Shown here: piece after piece, positions 58,104-64,000 of the stretch
Numbering within the stretch: the stretch's first letter is position 1
Layout: each line of letters starts with the position of its first letter
NCBI RefSeq assembly: GCF_014851395.1
Contig: NW_024040485.1
Coordinates: 4,913,385 to 4,977,384, forward strand
DNA: 64,000 nucleotides
Origin: Micropterus salmoides
Taxonomy: Eukaryota; Chordata; Actinopteri; Centrarchiformes; Centrarchidae
Direction: 5' to 3'
Position numbers and translations under genes: made by a program
The notes under the pieces: generated by a model
Seen by the model: only the letters and a program-made list of their open reading frames with translations
The model's database searches: none
Told to the model about the DNA's origin: nothing

Positions 58104-59874
58104 CAGAGGTGGGACCAAGTCATTGTTTTACAAATCACATGTAAGTTTCAAGTCTTAGCACTCAAGCCCAAAGTCCCATTTTAAGACCAAAACAGGCTAT
58201 TCTAATTCAAGTCCAAACCGATAAGTCCCAAGTCCCAAACTTTGAGTTTCGGTTCTAAACAAGCCATAATGTGCTCTTCAAATTTAATACAGTTTTATAT
58301 TTTTAACCAACACATTCTCACTCCCAACTTGTCACATGTTGAGACTTGGTCTAGGCCCTTTGGTGTTGCTTTTTAACAACCTGCATACCCATTTAACGTT
58401 TAGGGCTCCGCAGTCATGTTAGCACTTAGCAACAATAAATATGCAACATCCGGTTAGACTTTCAAAATAAAATGCTAGCGTTGCAAAACATCCCCATTTT
58501 TAAAGTAGCGAAAAATTGTAATTGTGGTTAGGTTTACGCACAAAAAATACTTAGGGTTAGGAAAAGATCACGGTTTGGGGTTAAAATAACTATGTCAGTT
58601 AACAATGTCACTTGCGTAACTTACGCAATTAATGACTTGTGTAACTTAAAAATATTTAACATTGACTTTTGTTTCACATGAGGACACAAACACCAGTCTC
58701 CTGGTTCAAAGTCAGGGTTCTAGCCCTCCATCTCTCTCGTCTTTTGTGTCAACCTACCTTTACCGTCAAAAACTGATGCTACAGGGCTTCCCCCGCTGCG
58801 TTAAACGATGATGCTATAGGGATTCCCCATGCGTTACAAACTGACGCAGATGGGTCTTGACCATGTGTCCATATGTGACGAGTCAGGGCGTGAGAAGGGT
58901 TGTTTTAACAAGAGTTAAAAATGAAAAACAAAAACTCAAACGTCATATAATTTCATGAATTAAATAAAGTGTTGATGTAGGGCGGCTCGATTATGGCAAA
59001 AATAATTACTTGGTTGATATTGAGATCACCTTTTTTTTAAACATGAGTACTCATTGACTTAGGAAACATGATGCATTTATTGAACTTTTAAAACTAAATG
59101 CTTTGTTTTTAAAAAATGACTACATATGCATTACCCCAAAATTCCTACTATAAGAATTAGTAATCAACATTATTAACTTTAAACAGCATCTCGAGTGCAA
59201 GAGGATGACAGCAGCGCAGTGTTTGCCCGACATGACTGCTTTTGGAGGCCGATGCAGTTACTTAACCAACAGTGAGAAAACTATATATCGGTATGACATT
59301 AGACGACACAGGATATTTTACAAGCACAGATCAGGTAAAGCAACAATTAAAACGTCTAGTTTAGTATGACTTTAAATAACATCCAAACAACCATCCATCT
59401 ATTAACTATACAGACTTATCCTTTACAGGGCAGTGTAAAATGCCCTAGGCTTAATCTAATAATGGTGACTAGCAAGTTATAGCAGTTATAACTCCCGGTC
59501 ATCTTGGCTTGAGCTGAACTTTTGGGCGTTTTGGGAAGGATGAAAGTCACAGCTGTAAAGGAAATGGGTACACTGGAATTATAAGACAAAACAAGTGTCA
59601 TTGTCAAATGACGTGCGGCACAATTATCATTTTATCTCAATTCACTTGTTTTCATAAATCGGTGGAAGCCAAAGTCATAACTGAGATTATAATTGAATTA
59701 ATTGCACAGCCCTATGGTTTTGTGCTGCACACAGTATTTTTAATATCACAATATATATTTGGGGAGGGTATTAAGTCAGTTCAAGTGAAAAGGCTCAAGT
59801 GAAGTTAAAGTCAAGTTGCAAGTCTTTTTTGATTTTGTCGAGTCCAAGCCATGTGACTGGAGTCCAAACCTCTG
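58104..59874. mobile_element. hAT-like non-autonomous element with a nested repeat
   Basis: Left end CAGAGGTGGGACCAAGTCAT. The right end, inverted, reads CAGAGGTTTGGACTCCAGTC. CAAGTC sub-repeats occur near both ends. The 8-bp flanks (58096-58103 and 59875-59882) match at 5 of 8 positions, as expected of an old hAT duplication. A second repeat family lies inside at about 58400-58900. No transposase. Confidence 0.45.
58400..58900. repeat. Dispersed repeat nested in the hAT-like element
   Basis: GGTTAGGTTTACGCACAAAA, GGAAAAGATCACGGTTTGGG, CACAAACACCAGTCTCCTGG and CTATAGGGATTCCCC, phrases of a common percomorph repeat. A related inverted fragment is at 62880-63175. Confidence 0.45.
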
Positions 59875-59882
59875 GTACATAC

Positions 59883-61690
59883 TGTTTAATAGCTGAAGGG
59901 GTGACTTGTTCAAAATATGACTTGGCCCAGAGGATTTCTTTACAGTACAAGGATGTTTTGAGCTTTTCATCCTAAAAAAGCATGGCACAAGGTCTATCTG
60001 TTGAGAAACACTCTTAATATCTAGTAGTCAGACATGAAGGTAACCAGTATAATGGAACACTATTGCACCATCGTTACCTCTAGCAGTGCATTATTTTTCA
60101 CAGCAACCATCTTTGAATTTCACATTTTTCTGGAATGAAACAACCTTCAACCTTCACATTTAATGCTCCAAAAACAGTTTACTGTACTTTTTAAATAACT
60201 GCATTAAATCCAAATGAACATGCTGTTGAAGGGAGTGAACCACACTGCTGACTGAACCTGTGATTCTGCCATGAACCCAAACTGTGTCAGCTGACAGTAA
60301 AAACCACTTGTTGAGATAATCCTCATGCAGGTCATGCATGTAGAGCAATGTCACCAAGGTCACTGCATCTCCACATCATATACAATGAAATCTCACTGTT
60401 ATGACAAAAAAAGCCATTACACTATGGTTTAAAGCTAAAGTGACATTGATTTGTTTCTTCCTTTTTTATTATTTTGCAATGTTATACATTGAGATATGTT
60501 TGTGAAGGATGTTGGTAATATGTTTTACATCTTAGTCTGACTGACCTGAAGAAGGATGAATGCCTCTTGGACTTCAATAAAAGTTCACATAAAATGAAAT
60601 TAATGCCCCGTGTAGCCTGATTCAGACTGAATTTGCATTTAATTTTCACTACATTATTCAGTCTGACAATTCTGTTCATGTTAGCCTTTTCTGTTGTAAG
60701 ATGTATTATTCATTAAAAAACAGTGAAGATGGCAATTTTGATTAGTTATTATCTTAGAAATAAAGTGCTGGAGGTTCCAAAACCTCTGTCTTTGTGATAT
60801 TTATCTGTATGTCATTTTGAGTCAAAACTGAAAAGAGTTGCTACTCTAAGAGCACTTAACTAACGGTTTGTCCGAAAAATCTGCCCATATACAATTGTTA
60901 CGTTTGTGGAGTTTATGTTCTCCCCGTGTCTGCATGGCTTCCTCATCAATGCTTTGAATTTATATAGTTTCAAAGAAAGATACAGTAGTAGACAACAATA
61001 CATGCTGTTACCCCACTGTACCAGTTTTCGTCAGGTGTCATGTTTTAACAAAAAAGATTGTTAGGCTTAATTTGAAATGCTATTGTCACAGAACGTGTAG
61101 AATTATCAGTTTTAACTCAAACGGCATTTGATCTGAGGCTAAATGTCCTTTGTTATTCAGTCTGAGATTGACTCTGAGCTGTTGTCCCTACAACCCATCC
61201 ATCCTGATCAGTGCAAATCAAATAAACACACATTGTTCTTATGAGAACTAATGTCCACACACAGCTCTTCCTGACAGTGTACTGTGGGAGCAAGCAGTTA
61301 AGGGTGTTCTGTTAAGATCCACGGCCGAACTGTTTTCAATTGATTTCTGGCTCAGGATGGACAAATGGCGCCCCAGGAGTCTCACTCCTCCTACGGTTAC
61401 ATTTAATATCTGAAATTGCTTAGACTGACTTTAATGGCACCGAGCTAACATCCAAAAAAATAGATACATCAGTGGTGTTCGTGACAGCCTCTGACAACAA
61501 CTACAACAACCACCACTTCTGGTGACCAGTTCTGTGTTAGACAATCTGTGGAACAGAAATGGAAATAAAACTTACTTAAGTAAACAACCTAATTCTTGAG
61601 AAATTCTTTTTTATCTTACATGGTCCAAATCAGAATTTAGCAAGAATCCACCATTCCTCCACCCCTCTGTCCCTGTGGGTGCCAAAACAA
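59883..61690. other. Gene desert, part 10
   Basis: No coding or repeat signature. Confidence 0.5.
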
Positions 61691-61714
61691 CAAGTTTAAA
61701 CACATCTCTCTGCA

Positions 61715-61990
61715 GCCATAATGGGATGCAATTGTCCTGTGTGTTGTTTTTCCCCCATGATGCCGCTGCAATCTACGGTAATTAACTTCAGAGAGAGCTG
61801 CGCTCACAATGCGGTAAAAGCACCCTTATGTTTGATAATTTCCTGGCACTTAAGGGCAAATGCAACCTGGATGGGATTTCACTCAAATTGCCACATGCAG
61901 AAGTTTCCTCTTAGCAAGAACTGGATGATTCAGCAGGCTATTACATCTTGGTTCAAATTACTGTCACTGGGAAGCAATTAGATTTATTGG
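61715..61990. promoter_or_regulatory. Candidate conserved non-coding element
   Basis: About 275 bp, balanced and non-repetitive, with homeobox-like GGTAATTAACTT and balanced CpG use unlike its AT-rich surroundings. Judged on composition only. Confidence 0.2.
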
Positions 61991-62879
61991 ATTAGATGCC
62001 AGGACCAAAAAAAGTTAGATTCAGTCTTCAAAAGGAATGATACTGAAGACATGAATATGCAAACAAGCAATAAGTATTTTGCCTTTACTGATACAACAGG
62101 CTAATCACATGCTTTGTGTGTTGTTGGATTTTCCCTCCTGTGCACAGCAGTAAACATTTCTCCCATCATTCCCCACAGTTCTGTCTGTCAGTCTCTGTCA
62201 CAAACATGTTATCCTATACTCATTTAGTCCCGGGGGCATTTCTGGCTTCTTCCGCTGTTGCTGGGAACTATGCCCCTGTCCCCATCCCCAGCTCATTAAT
62301 GAACGATCAGTCATGCAAGTTCACTATGGACTTGTTTTCCCATGAGGAGACGTGTAAAAAAAACTAATGCAATAGGTCATTGTAGGCATAATTTTATTAT
62401 TTACTTAAACATTCTCAGAATTGGGCTTAAAATGGAGTAGTAAGCTTCAAAATGAGAAACACCAAAGAACTTTTTTTCAAGAGTTTTAGAGTTTTGGAAA
62501 ACAATGTAACAACCCTTGTACATTTCTGAAGAATTGTCTTAAAGCTGCTGGAGCCAGAAAAGCCAATTCCATCAAAAAAAAAAAAAAATTCTAACTTTAC
62601 ACTTTTCTTAATTATGAGATTTAGAAAATTGCCACAACACACATTGGAAGAAGTGACTTGCAGATGTGGCTGGAGGAAAAGGAGAGTATTCTCATTCAAA
62701 ACAGGGGCTCAGACAGAGACACAGTGGAAGGACAGTTGGAACACCTTGCTTGCAAAACACATTTATTAAAGTTTCAGAGGCACAAATAACAATAAAATGT
62801 GTACACAAGACAGCACACATGGATTTAACATGAGAATGGCAAAAGTATAAAAGACAAAAAAAACCTATTCAATTTAAGG
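61991..62879. other. Gene desert, part 11
   Basis: A 15-base A run at about 62574-62588. No gene. Confidence 0.5.
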
Positions 62880-63175
62880 CTGGTATTTGTGCCCGTTTTC
62901 ACGTACCCTCGGGCACCTTTCAGTGCCCCTATGAAATGCCCTGGGCTTTCAACTGACTCCAGACTAACCCATCTATGTCAAGTGACATACAGAACCAAAA
63001 GTTGACCAAATTTTAAGTTACATAATGTTATATACACACACACACACACACGACTTATGTCACATTATGTACTTATATAAACCCAAACTATTATGTTTTT
63101 CTAAACCTAACCAAGTAGTTTTGGTGCCAAAACCAATCTGAACCTGCATTTGACGCTCTGGGAAGAAAACGTGTT
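62880..63175 (-). repeat. Dispersed repeat related to 58400-58900
   Basis: On the minus strand it has ACTACTTGGTTAGGTTTAG and CAAACTGTT-free flanks, with a (CA)n tract at about 63032-63051. On the plus strand it carries CTCGGGCACCTTTCAGTGCC. Shared wording with the 58.5-kb copy is limited to the GGTTAGGTTTA region. Confidence 0.3.
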
Positions 63176-64000
63176 GAGTAGTCAGAACAGAACAATCTCC
63201 ACACATTCACACCAGACCACGCATAGCCTACTGTTAGCTGTATTGTGGCTTCCTGGAGTTGTTCTCACTGTAATGTGCACATACATTATGCAGAATTCTC
63301 CTGGTGCTTCCAATTTCAGAACTATTAACATGTCCAAAGGGCTTTTGAGATGATTGTTGCAAAGGGGACTCAAAAATTCTCACACAGTTTGGCCTCATAA
63401 GCCTTCTCCACTGTGCTCCAATGTCTCCACTCTAGGGGTTTATTCATATGTTTAACTCCACCCACCAACCCACAGCTGCAGGCCCTTAATCATTAGATGA
63501 TCCAAATCATCTGGAGCCTTTGGAGCAGTTTTGTGAGTGACCACTTTTTCTACTTTTGCAATTAACACAAGTGATGCTGTACATGCACCAGCAGATTTCA
63601 ATTAAGCTGCAACTTCAGAATGCTATCTGCAGTTTCAAAATTGAAAGTTTAACAGTGAAGGATAAGTATGAGAATTCTGTGTCTACACAGGCGGGAAGAA
63701 TTATTTTTTCCACGTAAAGCCAGAATCCTGCAGGGAGGTTAAGATGATGTCATCTTCAAGCCGACTACACCCAAATTCCTCTTAGATGGATTAAACAAAT
63801 ATGTAACAAATATTTTTGTGATCTGATTTATTGGGTTATATACACACCCTCAACATCCCATGTGACCATTAAGTCAGGTGTGTCTTTATAATTTAGGCAA
63901 GTGGAATCAGCACTGTTAACAGTGTGTCACTGCAACATAATGCATCTTCAAATTCGGAAATATCACAAATATATTATATTTGTTCAAGTCTTGCACTGTA
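63176..64000. other. Gene desert, end of window
   Basis: No gene or clear repeat. Confidence 0.5.

Noticed and set aside
1..64000. CRISPR arrays, bacterial operons, rRNA or intact tRNA genes
   Set aside because: None seen. The tRNA-like boxes at 5.8 and 22.0 kb fit SINEs, not functional tRNAs.

Overview
The window is vertebrate nuclear DNA, most likely from a percomorph teleost. The gene has vertebrate exon-intron structure with GT-AG introns. There are CA/GT microsatellites, Tc1-type, Harbinger-type and hAT-type transposons, and L2-like LINEs whose tail is the usual fish TTTATTTATATAGC repeat. One repeat, near 14.3-14.6 kb, belongs to a family I recognise as abundant in perch-like fishes. 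Species and chromosome cannot be read from the sequence.

Only one host protein-coding gene can be supported: a Krueppel-like factor of the KLF6 type on the minus strand. It has four coding exons (33342-33241, 31178-30596, 29434-29311, 27826-27775) that give a 286-residue protein with an acidic, serine-rich activation region and three C-terminal C2H2 zinc fingers. All three introns have GT/AG borders, with phases 0, 1 and 2. A CpG-rich block with three CCAAT boxes and a TATA box lies just upstream, and a probable 3'UTR of about 1.3-2.4 kb follows the stop codon.

Layout: 0.4-9.0 kb is a transposon graveyard. It holds a nearly intact Tc1 element inside an LTR-like sequence, a LINE tail, a 1-kb TIR element, and a Harbinger-type element of about 4.5 kb carrying nested insertions. 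9-18.5 kb has no gene and scattered repeats. 18.5-22.0 kb is an L2-like LINE on the minus strand that keeps an SGNH esterase-like domain but has lost most of its endonuclease. 22.0-25.4 kb has MITEs and one conserved-looking block. 25.4-34.1 kb is the klf6 gene and its promoter. 34.1-64 kb is a gene desert with an internally deleted Tc1, a LINE remnant, a hAT-like element and several conserved-looking non-coding blocks.

The most interesting observation is that two non-coding blocks about 20 kb apart on either side of klf6 (roughly 23.14-23.87 and 43.03-43.47 kb) share a series of similar segments in the same order and orientation. They look like duplicated regulatory elements or two old copies of an undescribed repeat. 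All alignments were made by eye. No search was run.
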